In this document: positions 37,405-49,500 of the stretch, piece by piece
Layout of the letters: every line of letters begins with the position of its first letter
How positions within the stretch are numbered: position 1 is the stretch's first letter
Made by a program: the position numbers and the translations under genes
The notes under the pieces: generated by a model
Database searches by the model: none
What the model was told of the DNA's origin: nothing
The model's input: only the letters and a program-made list of their open reading frames with translations
Assembly (NCBI GenBank): GCA_958510875.1
Contig: OY294068.1
Span: 172,949,411 to 173,013,410, forward strand
Length of the DNA stretch: 64,000 nt
From: Endomychus coccineus
Taxonomy: Eukaryota > Arthropoda > Insecta > Coleoptera > Endomychidae
Direction of reading: 5' to 3'

Positions 37405-38595
37405 CAAGGTCAAGGTGAAAAGTCCCTGAAAGATAAAACAGATAGTGCCACAATCGAAAATCCCATGTGACATTTGTGATGTACCATCCTTAACCAGAAC
37501 GCATTGAAATTTTCAGACTGTTATGTCATTCAGTTCTGTTTTGACATCCATCGAAAGCAAGCAGCCTTGAAGATTTTTGTAAACATGGAACAAAGTGTCC
37601 CCGTCTTGATTGAACATTATTTCTTGCGTGGAAAAAACATTACGCAAACCAAAGCATCGCTTGTTAAACATTATGGTGAGTCTTCACCATAGATTGGACC
37701 GATTCACAAGTTGCTTACTGATTTTCGCTGTGGTAGCATGACCACAAAGAACGCCAGAAAACTTCGATAAAATTCATGGTACGATATTGGACGATTGGCG
37801 AGTTAAAATGCACGAGATTGCTGAAGCTATGGGCATCGAACGGGTAAGGAACATTTTGCATAAATTTTTGAATATGAGAAAGCTATCTGCCAGATGGGTG
37901 CCGCATTTGCTCTCTGTTGACAACAAGCGCGACCTTGTGACAACTTCAAAGGAGCGTTTGGCGATGTCCAAGCACGATAAGAAGGACTTCTTGCGCCGTT
38001 TCGTAACATGGATCCATCACAACACACCAGAGATCAAAGAACAGTCGAAACAGTGGACTTGACCTGGCGAATCTGAGCCGGAAAAGGCCAACAAAGTCTT
38101 GCCGACAGTTTTTTGGTATGCAAACGGTATCGCCCATATCGATTACCTTGAAAAGAGAAAAACGAAGCGTATATTATGCAAAGCTGTTGGATCGATTTGA
38201 CGCCGATTTCAAGGAAAAGCTGCAGCATTTGGCAAAGAAAAAAGTGCTCTTCCACCAGGACAACGTAGATCCGCAGTAGCAATAGCAAAATTGCATATAC
38301 GAATTGGTTTGCCATATTCTCCAGATTTGGTACCATGCGATTTTTATCTATTTCCAAACTTGAAGAAATGGCTCGGCGGAAAGAGATTTGGCTCCAACGA
38401 TGAAGTCATCGCTGAAGCAAACGCCAATTTTGAAGGATTGCCGGAATCGTATCATGTGGAAGAGATCGAAAATTTTGAAAAACGTTGGGTGAAGTGCATC
38501 GAGCTACAAGAAGATTATGTTGAGAAATAAAATAAGTCTTGACTAAACAAATCATTCCTTGCTTCATGTTTCAGGTACTTTTCACCTTCCCCTCG
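37405..38595 (+). mobile_element. mariner transposon, 1191 bp, inactive
   Basis: The terminal inverted repeats share AAGGTGAAAAGT and CCTGAAA. The left starts CAAGGTC at 37405 and the right ends CCTCG at 38595. TA flanks both ends (37403-37404 and 38596-38597), the mariner target duplication. The length of about 1.2 kb is normal for mariner with a single transposase gene. Confidence 0.9.
37586..38530 (+). pseudogene. mariner transposase, disrupted
   Basis: The gene begins MEQSVPVLIEHYFLRGKNIT, the start of a mariner helix-turn-helix domain. It continues through KLSARWVPHLLSVDNKRDLV, TWIHHNTPEIKEQSKQWT and FWYANGIAHIDYLE to PYSPDLVPCDFYLFPNLKKW, with the final frame at 38291-38530 ending DYVEK. 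Stops or frameshifts occur after residue 35, after KQWT, near 38200 and near 38275. The first catalytic Asp is lost, because the segment before TWIHH lacks the usual DE. The HQDN and PDLVPCD regions keep the other two. No active enzyme can be made. The family call is secure; I cannot fix the subfamily. Confidence 0.9.
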
Positions 38596-38597
38596 TA

Positions 38598-39499
38598 CTT
38601 TAAACCAAAATTGGGACGGGAACTTATCGGATAATGGAAAACGAGATTCATCATGTACGGAAAACGATTCATCTGAACCAACTCATTCATATTAATACAA
38701 CTCCTGTTTTCCTCCAACATTGCTATCTTCATATTGATATATGCCGTTTAGAATCAAACCAGCACAAGCAATTGGCTTTCCTTCAATACTAAGTTTTATA
38801 GAAATTATTACTCCACCGTAATATCTTCATGGTTTGTACACTCTCCTGAATAAGTACAAATGCAACAATGTTTTAAGTTCCAAACTAGACAATTGTACAT
38901 TCTTTTGAAGTGAAACATTAATCAAAATCATGCTGTCACGAATAGCCACTGCACCTGTTTCTCAGCAAGAACGTGATACATCTTAAACTCCTCCTGACGA
39001 AGTGGAGGAAGTTTATTTTTGATCGGTGAGCAAAATTGAGAAACTTTGATAATCGAGTGGAAACTTTGGGTTATCATAATGTAGGAAGGCTCATACATAC
39101 ATACAAAGTCTGCAATGAGATGGATCACGTTCAAGTATAATATATTCCTTACACGGAAGTCGTAAAATCTTTTGATTTTAAAAACGAACTTGGTGGAAAT
39201 AAAATAACGCAGACGCGAAATAAATTTCAGTTTAGTGTCTAGACTAGTAACTGTGATGTTTATTCCAGAAACTGGCTAAAAGTTTTTGCCGTCAAATGTC
39301 GAATACTGAATTAATAATACAGTTTACAGCCACTGCAATGTCGAGATCGCTTACTTCGTTTGCTAGTTTACTGCCAGGATGCGCTAGAGCTGACTCCTTT
39401 CAGTTCCTTCCGGTTTCATAGCAGATGCACTGAATGATAAATTTATAAGGTTCAATGTTTAAAATAACCCAGGTAACTTAATTCAGATGCTACGATTGC
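38598..39499. other. No gene recognised
   Basis: AT-rich sequence with no supported gene. An antisense frame at 38928-39134 is unrecognised. Confidence 0.4.
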
Positions 39500-39770
39500 A
39501 ACGAGTCGCCACTCAACCCTGACGGTTTCCAGAAATAGTAATTTGATTTATGAAATATATATCAGCGGTATAAAGGGTATCTTCGTCCACAAATCTTTGA
39601 AGGGGACAGAAGTTCACTCCACACAGATCGTTGACATAGAACAGTAACAAAATTGGTTCCAAGATAGATACCTGTGGAACATCAGCGTTGATAGATAATT
39701 GTAACAGAGAAGACTCCGTCAATAATCAGAATTTATCTGAGAGAAAACTCGATAGTGACCCATAGACCCG
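39500..39770 (-). pseudogene. LINE reverse transcriptase palm fragment (copy 2)
   Basis: The minus frame includes DVPQVSILEPILLLFYVNDL followed by RFVDEDTLYT. It aligns with the palm motifs B and C of the neighbouring copy at 39800-40080, but with the catalytic ADD changed to VDED. It is a diverged relic. Confidence 0.5.
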
Positions 39771-39799
39771 ACAAATGCTTTGAAGATATCCAATGCTGC

Positions 39800-40080
39800 A
39801 GATAGAGATTCCTCATATCTCTTTAGAGGATGGATTGGTATGGAGTGTACCATCATCTGCAAAGCTGTGGGCAAGACAGGAGAACACTTCCAACAGATCG
39901 TTTATATGAAGCAGGAAGAAAGTAGGTGGCATAACAAATCCCTGTAGAACACAAGAGTTGAACGTAATTGTATCGCAGGAGACTCCGTCAAACACCACAT
40001 GGGTCAACATATCGAAGAGAAAACTCGGTACAAGAAGACCTTATTGCCAGATTCATGTATCCATGAATCGCCACCAAGAA
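39800..40080 (-). pseudogene. LINE reverse transcriptase palm fragment (copy 1)
   Basis: The minus frame reads MPPTFFLLHINDLLEVFSCL and AHSFADDGTLHTN, the motif B to motif C stretch of insect LINE reverse transcriptases (VPQGSVLSPTLFLLHINDLL...FADDSTLH). ADD is intact in this copy. Only about 65 codons remain. It lies head-to-tail with the fragment at 39500-39770, suggesting a local duplication. Confidence 0.65.
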
Positions 40081-40482
40081 AGAAAACAAGTATCAGGCAC
40101 CACTTCTGACCGTTCTAGAGATTGAACAGTATTTCCGGAACAAAAGTATAGTATCAAAAAATTGCACATGAAAACCTACTGGAATTTTCACCCAAAGTAT
40201 AAAAGGAATGTAAAAAAGAGATATCAGATGTTTGTTTGATAAAGAACAATTAATGTGTTCTAACGTCGGTTAATCAATCATGATAACTCTTCATAAGGGC
40301 AGTTCTTTCAAACAAATGACATATTTACAGGAACTTTGGATAAACCTTATCGTAAGAAGACGAAGAGTTGGTCCTAAACAATACCATGTAAGAAATATCA
40401 TACCTACCACAGAGGGGTTTCTGAAAAATTAAAAGTGGTCGGTATCAAATATCAGGTCAGAATAGTATTCAAAACATAATAC

Positions 40483-40596
40483 AACAAACATAATGGATCA
40501 AGCACCTCCAAAACCAAATTCCATCATCGATTATGACTTGCATTTTATTTTGCTTCACGGTTTCTGGTATCATTAATTAAATAGTATTACAAAAGG
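40483..40596. repeat. Diverged, partly deleted left-edge unit of the 391-bp array
   Basis: AACAAACATAATGGATCAAG and the following TCATCGATTATGACTT match the array unit, but internal sequence is missing (much of the stretch between TTCACGG and the TTAATTAAAATTAA block). This is the expected pattern of an old array edge that escaped homogenisation. Confidence 0.75.
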
Positions 40597-43500
40597 TTAA
40601 TTAAAATTAACAGATATATGCTCAGTATTGAATTCAAAACAAATTACGAATTGTTCCTCCGTTTGAATATGTACCACGATAGAATTTTGACGGATGCCCA
40701 AATGATTCAAAAATGCTTCTGTCTATTCAGAATGTCTAGACTGAAGGTTGTTTCTTCCCGATTTTTCGTTAAGAAGAGGGGAACTCACCATGCAGACACA
40801 TTCCCGGAAGCCAAACTCAACAAACATAATGCATCAAGCACCTCCAAAACCAAATTCCGTCTCCGTCATCGATTATGACTTTAATTTTTTTTCCTTCACG
40901 GTTACGTAAAAAACTCAAGTAGGAAAGTGAGACTGGTAATTCCAAAAAGAGAAAAAATAAAGTTTTATGTTAGCATACTAATAAAGGTTAATTAAAATTA
41001 ACAGATATATGCTCAGTATTGAATTCAAAACAAATTACGAATTGTTCCTCCGTTTGAATATGTACCACGATAGAATTTTGACGGATGCCCAAATGATTCA
41101 AAAATGCTTCTGTCTATTCAGAATGTCTAGACTGAAGGTTGTTTCTTCCCGATTTTTCGTTAAGAAGAGGGGAACTCACCATGCAGACACATTCCCGGAA
41201 GCCAAACTCAACAAACATAATGCATCAAGCACCTCCAAAACCAAATTCCGTCTCCGTCATCGATTATGACTTTAATTTTTTTTCCTTCACGGTTACGTAA
41301 AAAACTCAAGTAGGAAAGTGAGACTGGTAATTCCAAAAAGAGAAAAAATAAAGTTTTATGTTAGCATACTAATAAAGGTTAATTAAAATTAACAGATATA
41401 TGCTCAGTATTGAATTCAAAACAAATTACGAATTGTTCCTCCGTTTGAATATGTACCACGATAGAATTTTGACGGATGCCCAAATGATTCAAAAATGCTT
41501 CTGTCTATTCAGAATGTCTAGACTGAAGGTTGTTTCTTCCCGATTTTTCGTTAAGAAGAGGGGAACTCACCATGCAGACACATTCCCGGAAGCCAAACTC
41601 AACAAACATAATGCATCAAGCACCTCCAAAACCAAATTCCGTCTCCGTCATCGATTATGACTTTAATTTTTTTTCCTTCACGGTTACGTAAAAAACTCAA
41701 GTAGGAAAGTGAGACTGGTAATTCCAAAAAGAGAAAAAATAAAGTTTTATGTTAGCATACTAATAAAGGTTAATTAAAATTAACAGATATATGCTCAGTA
41801 TTGAATTCAAAACAAATTACGAATTGTTCCTCCGTTTGAATATGTACCACGATAGAATTTTGACGGATGCCCAAATGATTCAAAAATGCTTCTGTCTATT
41901 CAGAATGTCTAGACTGAAGGTTGTTTCTTCCCGATTTTTCGTTAAGAAGAGGGGAACTCACCATGCAGACACATTCCCGGAAGCCAAACTCAACAAACAT
42001 AATGCATCAAGCACCTCCAAAACCAAATTCCGTCTCCGTCATCGATTATGACTTTAATTTTTTTTCCTTCACGGTTACGTAAAAAACTCAAGTAGGAAAG
42101 TGAGACTGGTAATTCCAAAAAGAGAAAAAATAAAGTTTTATGTTAGCATACTAATAAAGGTTAATTAAAATTAACAGATATATGCTCAGTATTGAATTCA
42201 AAACAAATTACGAATTGTTCCTCCGTTTGAATATGTACCACGATAGAATTTTGACGGATGCCCAAATGATTCAAAAATGCTTCTGTCTATTCAGAATGTC
42301 TAGACTGAAGGTTGTTTCTTCCCGATTTTTCGTTAAGAAGAGGGGAACTCACCATGCAGACACATTCCCGGAAGCCAAACTCAACAAACATAATGCATCA
42401 AGCACCTCCAAAACCAAATTCCGTCTCCGTCATCGATTATGACTTTAATTTTTTTTCCTTCACGGTTACGTAAAAAACTCAAGTAGGAAAGTGAGACTGG
42501 TAATTCCAAAAAGAGAAAAAATAAAGTTTTATGTTAGCATACTAATAAAGGTTAATTAAAATTAACAGATATATGCTCAGTATTGAATTCAAAACAAATT
42601 ACGAATTGTTCCTCCGTTTGAATATGTACCACGATAGAATTTTGACGGATGCCCAAATGATTCAAAAATGCTTCTGTCTATTCAGAATGTCTAGACTGAA
42701 GGTTGTTTCTTCCCGATTTTTCGTTAAGAAGAGGGGAACTCACCATGCAGACACATTCCCGGAAGCCAAACTCAACAAACATAATGCATCAAGCACCTCC
42801 AAAACCAAATTCCGTCTCCGTCATCGATTATGACTTTAATTTTTTTTCCTTCACGGTTACGTAAAAAACTCAAGTAGGAAAGTGAGACTGGTAATTCCAA
42901 AAAGAGAAAAAATAAAGTTTTATGTTAGCATACTAATAAAGGTTAATTAAAATTAACAGATATATGCTCAGTATTGAATTCAAAACAAATTACGAATTGT
43001 TCCTCCGTTTGAATATGTACCACGATAGAATTTTGACGGATGCCCAAATGATTCAAAAATGCTTCTGTCTATTCAGAATGTCTAGACTGAAGGTTGTTTC
43101 TTCCCGATTTTTCGTTAAGAAGAGGGGAACTCACCATGCAGACACATTCCCGGAAGCCAAACTCAACAAACATAATGCATCAAGCACCTCCAAAACCAAA
43201 TTCCGTCTCCGTCATCGATTATGACTTTAATTTTTTTTCCTTCACGGTTACGTAAAAAACTCAAGTAGGAAAGTGAGACTGGTAATTCCAAAAAGAGAAA
43301 AAATAAAGTTTTATGTTAGCATACTAATAAAGGTTAATTAAAATTAACAGATATATGCTCAGTATTGAATTCAAAACAAATTACGAATTGTTCCTCCGTT
43401 TGAATATGTACCACGATAGAATTTTGACGGATGCCCAAATGATTCAAAAATGCTTCTGTCTATTCAGAATGTCTAGACTGAAGGTTGTTTCTTCCCGATT

Positions 43501-45692
43501 TTTCGTTAAGAAGAGGGGAACTCACCATGCAGACACATTCCCGGAAGCCAAACTCAACAAACATAATGCATCAAGCACCTCCAAAACCAAATTCCGTCTC
43601 CGTCATCGATTATGACTTTAATTTTTTTTCCTTCACGGTTACGTAAAAAACTCAAGTAGGAAAGTGAGACTGGTAATTCCAAAAAGAGAAAAAATAAAGT
43701 TTTATGTTAGCATACTAATAAAGGTTAATTAAAATTAACAGATATATGCTCAGTATTGAATTCAAAACAAATTACGAATTGTTCCTCCGTTTGAATATGT
43801 ACCACGATAGAATTTTGACGGATGCCCAAATGATTCAAAAATGCTTCTGTCTATTCAGAATGTCTAGACTGAAGGTTGTTTCTTCCCGATTTTTCGTTAA
43901 GAAGAGGGGAACTCACCATGCAGACACATTCCCGGAAGCCAAACTCAACAAACATAATGCATCAAGCACCTCCAAAACCAAATTCCGTCTCCGTCATCGA
44001 TTATGACTTTAATTTTTTTTCCTTCACGGTTACGTAAAAAACTCAAGTAGGAAAGTGAGACTGGTAATTCCAAAAAGAGAAAAAATAAAGTTTTATGTTA
44101 GCATACTAATAAAGGTTAATTAAAATTAACAGATATATGCTCAGTATTGAATTCAAAACAAATTACGAATTGTTCCTCCGTTTGAATATGTACCACGATA
44201 GAATTTTGACGGATGCCCAAATGATTCAAAAATGCTTCTGTCTATTCAGAATGTCTAGACTGAAGGTTGTTTCTTCCCGATTTTTCGTTAAGAAGAGGGG
44301 AACTCACCATGCAGACACATTCCCGGAAGCCAAACTCAACAAACATAATGCATCAAGCACCTCCAAAACCAAATTCCGTCTCCGTCATCGATTATGACTT
44401 TAATTTTTTTTCCTTCACGGTTACGTAAAAAACTCAAGTAGGAAAGTGAGACTGGTAATTCCAAAAAGAGAAAAAATAAAGTTTTATGTTAGCATACTAA
44501 TAAAGGTTAATTAAAATTAACAGATATATGCTCAGTATTGAATTCAAAACAAATTACGAATTGTTCCTCCGTTTGAATATGTACCACGATAGAATTTTGA
44601 CGGATGCCCAAATGATTCAAAAATGCTTCTGTCTATTCAGAATGTCTAGACTGAAGGTTGTTTCTTCCCGATTTTTCGTTAAGAAGAGGGGAACTCACCA
44701 TGCAGACACATTCCCGGAAGCCAAACTCAACAAACATAATGCATCAAGCACCTCCAAAACCAAATTCCGTCTCCGTCATCGATTATGACTTTAATTTTTT
44801 TTCCTTCACGGTTACGTAAAAAACTCAAGTAGGAAAGTGAGACTGGTAATTCCAAAAAGAGAAAAAATAAAGTTTTATGTTAGCATACTAATAAAGGTTA
44901 ATTAAAATTAACAGATATATGCTCAGTATTGAATTCAAAACAAATTACGAATTGTTCCTCCGTTTGAATATGTACCACGATAGAATTTTGACGGATGCCC
45001 AAATGATTCAAAAATGCTTCTGTCTATTCAGAATGTCTAGACTGAAGGTTGTTTCTTCCCGATTTTTCGTTAAGAAGAGGGGAACTCACCATGCAGACAC
45101 ATTCCCGGAAGCCAAACTCAACAAACATAATGCATCAAGCACCTCCAAAACCAAATTCCGTCTCCGTCATCGATTATGACTTTAATTTTTTTTCCTTCAC
45201 GGTTACGTAAAAAACTCAAGTAGGAAAGTGAGACTGGTAATTCCAAAAAGAGAAAAAATAAAGTTTTATGTTAGCATACTAATAAAGGTTAATTAAAATT
45301 AACAGATATATGCTCAGTATTGAATTCAAAACAAATTACGAATTGTTCCTCCGTTTGAATATGTACCACGATAGAATTTTGACGGATGCCCAAATGATTC
45401 AAAAATGCTTCTGTCTATTCAGAATGTCTAGACTGAAGGTTGTTTCTTCCCGATTTTTCGTTAAGAAGAGGGGAACTCACCATGCAGACACATTCCCGGA
45501 AGCCAAACTCAACAAACATAATGCATCAAGCACCTCCAAAACCAAATTCCGTCTCCGTCATCGATTATGACTTTAATTTTTTTTCCTTCACGGTTACGTA
45601 AAAAACTCAAGTAGGAAAGTGAGACTGGTAATTCCAAAAAGAGAAAAAATAAAGTTTTATGTTAGCATACTAATAAAGGTTAATTAAAATTA
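40597..45692. repeat. 391-bp tandem repeat, 13 apparently identical copies
   Basis: An identical open frame starts at 40618 and recurs every 391 bp to 45310, and I saw no nucleotide difference between units by eye. Each unit has an ATG frame of 86 codons, an AATAAA about 120 bp after its stop, and the palindrome GTTAATTAAAATTAAC just before the ATG. Edge units on both sides are diverged. Such uniformity means a very recent amplification, strong homogenisation, or an assembly effect. No known satellite or gene family is recognised. Confidence 0.95.
40618..40878 (+). CDS. Putative 86-codon frame, one per 391-bp unit (13 copies)
   Basis: This is the first of 13 identical frames (next at 41009, then every 391 bp to 45310-45570). 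The predicted product is basic, starting MLSIEFKTNYELFLRLNMY and ending KTKFRLRHRL, with no signal peptide, membrane segment or known domain. Against coding: the unit is a satellite-like repeat, the right-edge copy has CTG instead of the ATG and mostly amino-acid-changing differences, and no family is recognised. For coding: an AATAAA lies in every unit downstream of the stop. I regard it as an open frame of unknown meaning and do not assign a function. Confidence 0.15.
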   Translation: MLSIEFKTNYELFLRLNMYHDRILTDAQMIQKCFCLFRMSRLKVVSSRFFVKKRGTHHADTFPEAKLNKHNASSTSKTKFRLRHRL

Positions 45693-46048
45693 AAAGATAT
45701 CTGCTCAGTATTGAATTCGAAACAATTTACGAATTGTTCCTCCATTTCTATATGAATCACGATGGAATTTGCAATATGAAATCGCTTTTTCGATACACAA
45801 TGCGTGCATGATTTATTTTGGAAATGGACGATGTCCGTGGAAGCATCAATCCCAACAGCAACAATCGATGAACAATATTCCTCGGCTGATATCAGGAAAC
45901 CTTGATCAACATAACCATTTGCATTTTGACTACTATCCATAATCACATTCACATCTTGGGTCAACATATTAGTAGAATTTTCATATCTCAAACCTTGTGC
46001 GTGTACAGCAAGGAATTCCATTTTAAATATATCTAAGATACTATTCAT
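45680..46048 (-). CDS. Hypothetical 122-codon frame overlapping the array's right edge
   Basis: This is the longest frame near the array, on the minus strand, starting MNSILDIFKMEFLAVHAQGL and including CTHCVSKKRFHIANSIVIH. Its last 30 residues (EEQFVNCFEFNTEQISFNFN) are encoded by the diverged edge unit. The same minus-strand frame in every array unit is EEQFVICFEFNTEHISVNFN with the same stop. The repeat may thus derive from the 3' end of a gene or mobile element of which this is the remaining part. There is no recognised domain. No promoter or splice evidence was found, so it may be a broken relic. Confidence 0.3.
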   Translation of the reverse strand: MNSILDIFKMEFLAVHAQGLRYENSTNMLTQDVNVIMDSSQNANGYVDQGFLISAEEYCSSIVAVGIDASTDIVHFQNKSCTHCVSKKRFHIANSIVIHIEMEEQFVNCFEFNTEQISFNFN

Positions 46049-46620
46049 AGTATACTATATACTCATTTATTATCATTCATTGTAAATCGATAGAACGCTT
46101 ATAAACTGGTTCAAATGATCGAAATGAGCGCGATTAATTATTATTAATGAAACAATTGTCCAGTGGAATATCGCTTATCACATATGAATCATTATGATTA
46201 TTCCATATTGTTATATGACATTATCGTCAGGTGTCACGTACACCTTATATGGCAAGATTGTATCATCAGTCATCTGAACTGAAATGAGATCGTTATTCTC
46301 ATAATAGAACAGAACGATTTGATCCATTAATATTCGAGCGTTTCATACATTCACATTGAATCCGTTAGATGATAATAAAAAAACAGTTTTTAAAAAGACT
46401 GGCGCAGTCGGCATAACCAAATCGGTTGAAATTTGACCAAGTTAGCAGAAATTTGGTTTTTAAAATTTTTTTCATATATATATATATCAGGACGGAGGGT
46501 GAACGAATCTTCGTAAAATATGGACTGGAGGTTCCCTGAACGATGCCAATAAAAGAATATCATTTTGGTTTCTTAACTAATCACCGAAATAATACAAACA
46601 ATTGTTAACTGAAAAATCAA
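46049..46620. other. No gene recognised
   Basis: AT-rich, with a short TA repeat near 46476-46487. Nothing else was seen. Confidence 0.4.
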
Positions 46621-46779
46621 CCTCAAAAATGTTCAAATTGCTCTTTTTTGGCCAAAAAAAAGGGTTGCACTGCACCCCTTTTGGAATGTAACGATTTTGT
46701 GATTTTGTTATTTTCATCATAACAAACTTCCACCATGTCGTGTTCCTTCTTAAAAAAATTTAATCCAATGCACCAATTG

Positions 46780-46950
46780 ACTCCACTATCATGTTCGAAG
46801 AATATCGTATGAGCCAGCGGTGGAATGTTGGAAGAAGAGATAGGCATTCGATTTTTTCTTGAAGGTTTTGAGGTTATAGGCATAGGAAAGATCTCACGAG
46901 GCATAGACTTCCACAGCTTCGTCGTTCGATAGGAAAATGAAGTCTCGAGT
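46780..46950 (-). pseudogene. LINE ORF2 C-terminal fragment
   Basis: On the minus strand, RTTKLWKSMPREIFPMPITS is followed, after a frameshift, by residues matching the end of the copy at 49150-49500 and by the shared NIPPLAHTIFFEH-type tail. It belongs to the same family as 6965-7260. It lies upstream of and antisense to the LINE at 47090. Confidence 0.6.
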
Positions 46951-47089
46951 TAAACTTTCTTGAAAAATGGGATGACTCCTATTTCTCAAGAAAGCTTATC
47001 ACTTTCAGAACCCTGCAGAACTGACAGATATCTAGATAATTTAGGAGGCATGGAAATGTATAAGCAAAATAGTGTTTCAATGGATTCAG

Positions 47090-49122
47090 ATTTATTATTA
47101 TTAATTATTTAATGAAGCATATAAAAATTGTTATAATATAATAAAAAATCAGTACGACCAGGTGTTGCTCAGATACAAAAAGGTTATTATAAAAATCAAA
47201 TTTTAAAATCTTCTAGTGTACCTAAAACAATTTGGAATGTTGTCTACAACATTGTTGGTGGCAAAAAAAGTGTAATAAAACTAAAGCAGAGTTACAGTTA
47301 GACCTCAGTCTGATAGCAAATAAATTCAATGATTTTTTTTATCGATGTGCCAATGCAGTTGGTTGCAAGTTTGATGCCTAGTTTAAATTTTGTGAGCGAT
47401 ATTGAAATGAATAAAATGAACTGATATTGACTTTGAACTGAAGAGGAAATTGCAGAAATGGTACTTTGCAAATTAAAAAAAAATACAGTTCCGGTGATGA
47501 TAATATTCCTGACTACATATTAAAGCGAATAATGCATATAACAGTTTTGGCACCGTTGGTTAATTTTGAGAATAATGTCTTGGTGACAGGCGAATTCCCG
47601 GAACATTTGAAACTGGCTTTGGTTCCTACGTTTTTTAAAAGTGGTGATATTAATGACTCAAAAAACTATCGCCCAATTAGTTTATTGACAGTTTTTTCAA
47701 AGATAATTGAATATGTAGTTCATAAACCTATCCTCGAATATTTCATTTCTGTGGATTTATTTAATTTAAACCAGCATGGATTCATTAGAGGCAAAACCGT
47801 TGAAACTGCTTTATTTGAATACATGAACGAGATATTCATGCCCCTAGATTCCGAGAGGGTGCCTTGTGGAATTTTCCTGGATCTAACTAGGGCTAATGAA
47901 TTGGTGAATTCTGACATTTTAGCATCAAAGTTGAATAGCTATGACGTAAGAGGAACATGCCTAAATCTAATACAATCTTATTTAGGAAACAGAAAACTAT
48001 ACGTCTTAATTACTAAGGATATTAATAAATATTCATCATCAGTGAGAACTATGAGCCAGGGAATACCGCAGGGTTCCGTCCTTGGGTCGTCATTATTTAA
48101 TATTTATACAAACGATCTATTAGGCATCTTGAATTCTACCCCTCATAAAATTGGGAACTATGCAGACGATACCTCTTTGCTTGTTACTGTCGTAATGTGG
48201 TTGGAAATGAATTGTTTAATTTTAAATGAAACCAAAACTCAATATATAGTGTTTACTGCAAATAAAAATCATCAAAATCCAAACTCAATTTCTATTAATA
48301 ACAGCAATGTAATGTTGAGCATTAGTGTAAAAAGCTCAAAAATTATTATTGATGATACTTTACGCTGGTCCGCTCACATTAATACTTTGAGTAGGAAATT
48401 AAATAGCACCAGCTATAGTATTAGAATTCTCTCGAAGTATCTAGATACGATAGTTATAAAATCTGTGTATCATAGTTGTTTTGTTTCACGGGTAAGGTTT
48501 GGTATTATAATTTGGGGTATCTCTGGTGATCTGGAAAGAATTTTTTTTAATTCAGAAACAAATTGTTCTGACAAAATTTGATATGAAGTTCAGGGAAAGT
48601 TGTCGAGGCATTTTTAAGCGAAATAATTTGTTGACACTAACAGGGATATACATGGTTGTTTAATATTTAACTTTAAGTATAAACCGAAGTTTACTCATAG
48701 TGTACCATCACATGTATATCCTATACACAGGTTAACATTGTTTGAAAGAGGACCTTTTTACATGTCACTCACACTATACAATCAGTTGCCTAATACTTTA
48801 AAGTGCATCGATAATCGCAAACTGTTTAAGAGAGAGTTATTCAGGTATTTAGTAGAGATAGAACCATAAAATTTGAGGGAGTTCTTTCGATAATAATTGT
48901 CTTATGTAATGGTTAATGTAAATGTGGTAAATGACTTATGTGGGTGTGCATATAAAATTTTCTAGTAATTTAGGAAGTAAAATATTTTATGTTTTCCTTT
49001 TGATGTATTGTTGATATATGGTTATTTGTGTGACGTGTTTCAACTCTGTCGTTATGTTTTAGGATTAATATCTAAATTGTAACTTCTGGCAGTTGTTTGA
49101 AATAAAGATTGTTGAATATGAA
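47090..49122 (+). mobile_element. 5'-truncated LINE with nearly complete reverse transcriptase
   Basis: The sequence starts in the linker region (SSVPKTIWNVVYNIVGGKK near 47215) and runs through the reverse transcriptase to a protein end near 48868. It then has about 250 bp of 3' untranslated sequence containing AATAAA and ending in short GAATAT repeats near 49100-49122. The endonuclease and ORF1 are missing, consistent with 5' truncation on insertion. Confidence 0.85.
47466..48868 (+). pseudogene. LINE reverse transcriptase (Jockey/CR1/L2 group), disrupted
   Basis: The main frame (47466-48581, 371 codons) has the RT motifs in order. SSGDDNIPDYILKRI leads in. SKNYRPISLLTVFSKIIEYV and QHGFIRGKTVETAL form the fingers. 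GIFLDLTRANELVNSDIL is motif A. MSQGIPQGSVLGSSLFNIYT is motif B. NYADDTSLLV is motif C, with the catalytic ADD intact. About 25-30 residues seem to be deleted just after SLLV. After 48540 the frame shifts and continues as KFRESCRGIFKRNNLLTLTG and then YNQLPNTLKCIDNRKLFKRE to a stop near 48868. It would copy element RNA by target-primed reverse transcription, but this copy is broken. It is likely the same clade as 15530-16484. Confidence 0.88.
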
Positions 49123-49149
49123 TATGAATATCTCCCACTCAGGGTTTTT

Positions 49150-49500
49150 TTTGATAATTTGACTACACGAGAGGGAACCTATAATGTTCGAAAAACATCT
49201 AGTGAGCTAGCGGTGGAATGTTGGGAGATGAGATAGGCATTCCAATTTTTCTTGAAGGTTTGGAGGGTATAAGCATAGGGAAAGACCGCACTAGGTAAAG
49301 ATTTCCACAAGTTCACTGGTCGGTAAAAAAAAAGTCTGTAGGAAGAAGGTCGGCAGGTTTCGAGCGTGACAATAAAAGGTTGACTAGTTTGACCTCGTCT
49401 AGTCTGCTTATCTGGAATTTCTCATGGTGGGACAACAGACGAGATTCCTGATGAACAACGAACATGGAAATATCTATGGAAAAAAGAGTACATCGATCAG
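49150..49500 (-). pseudogene. LINE ORF2 C-terminal fragment and 3' end
   Basis: The minus strand ends in NLWKSLPSAVFPYAYTLQTF followed by NAYLISQHSTASSLDVFRTL and a stop. This is the conserved tail of insect Jockey/RTE-like reverse transcriptases (LWNSLP..VFP..YNLQ.FK). It is the best preserved of three related fragments (6965-7260, 46780-46950). It directly follows the tail of the plus-strand LINE. Confidence 0.7.

Noticed and set aside
41009..45570. Twelve further copies of the 86-codon frame as separate genes
   Set aside because: They are identical repeats of one unit without independent evidence of coding. They are described once in the array entry.
40597..45692. CRISPR-like array
   Set aside because: The repeats are 391 bp and contiguous with no unique spacers, and the genome is eukaryotic.
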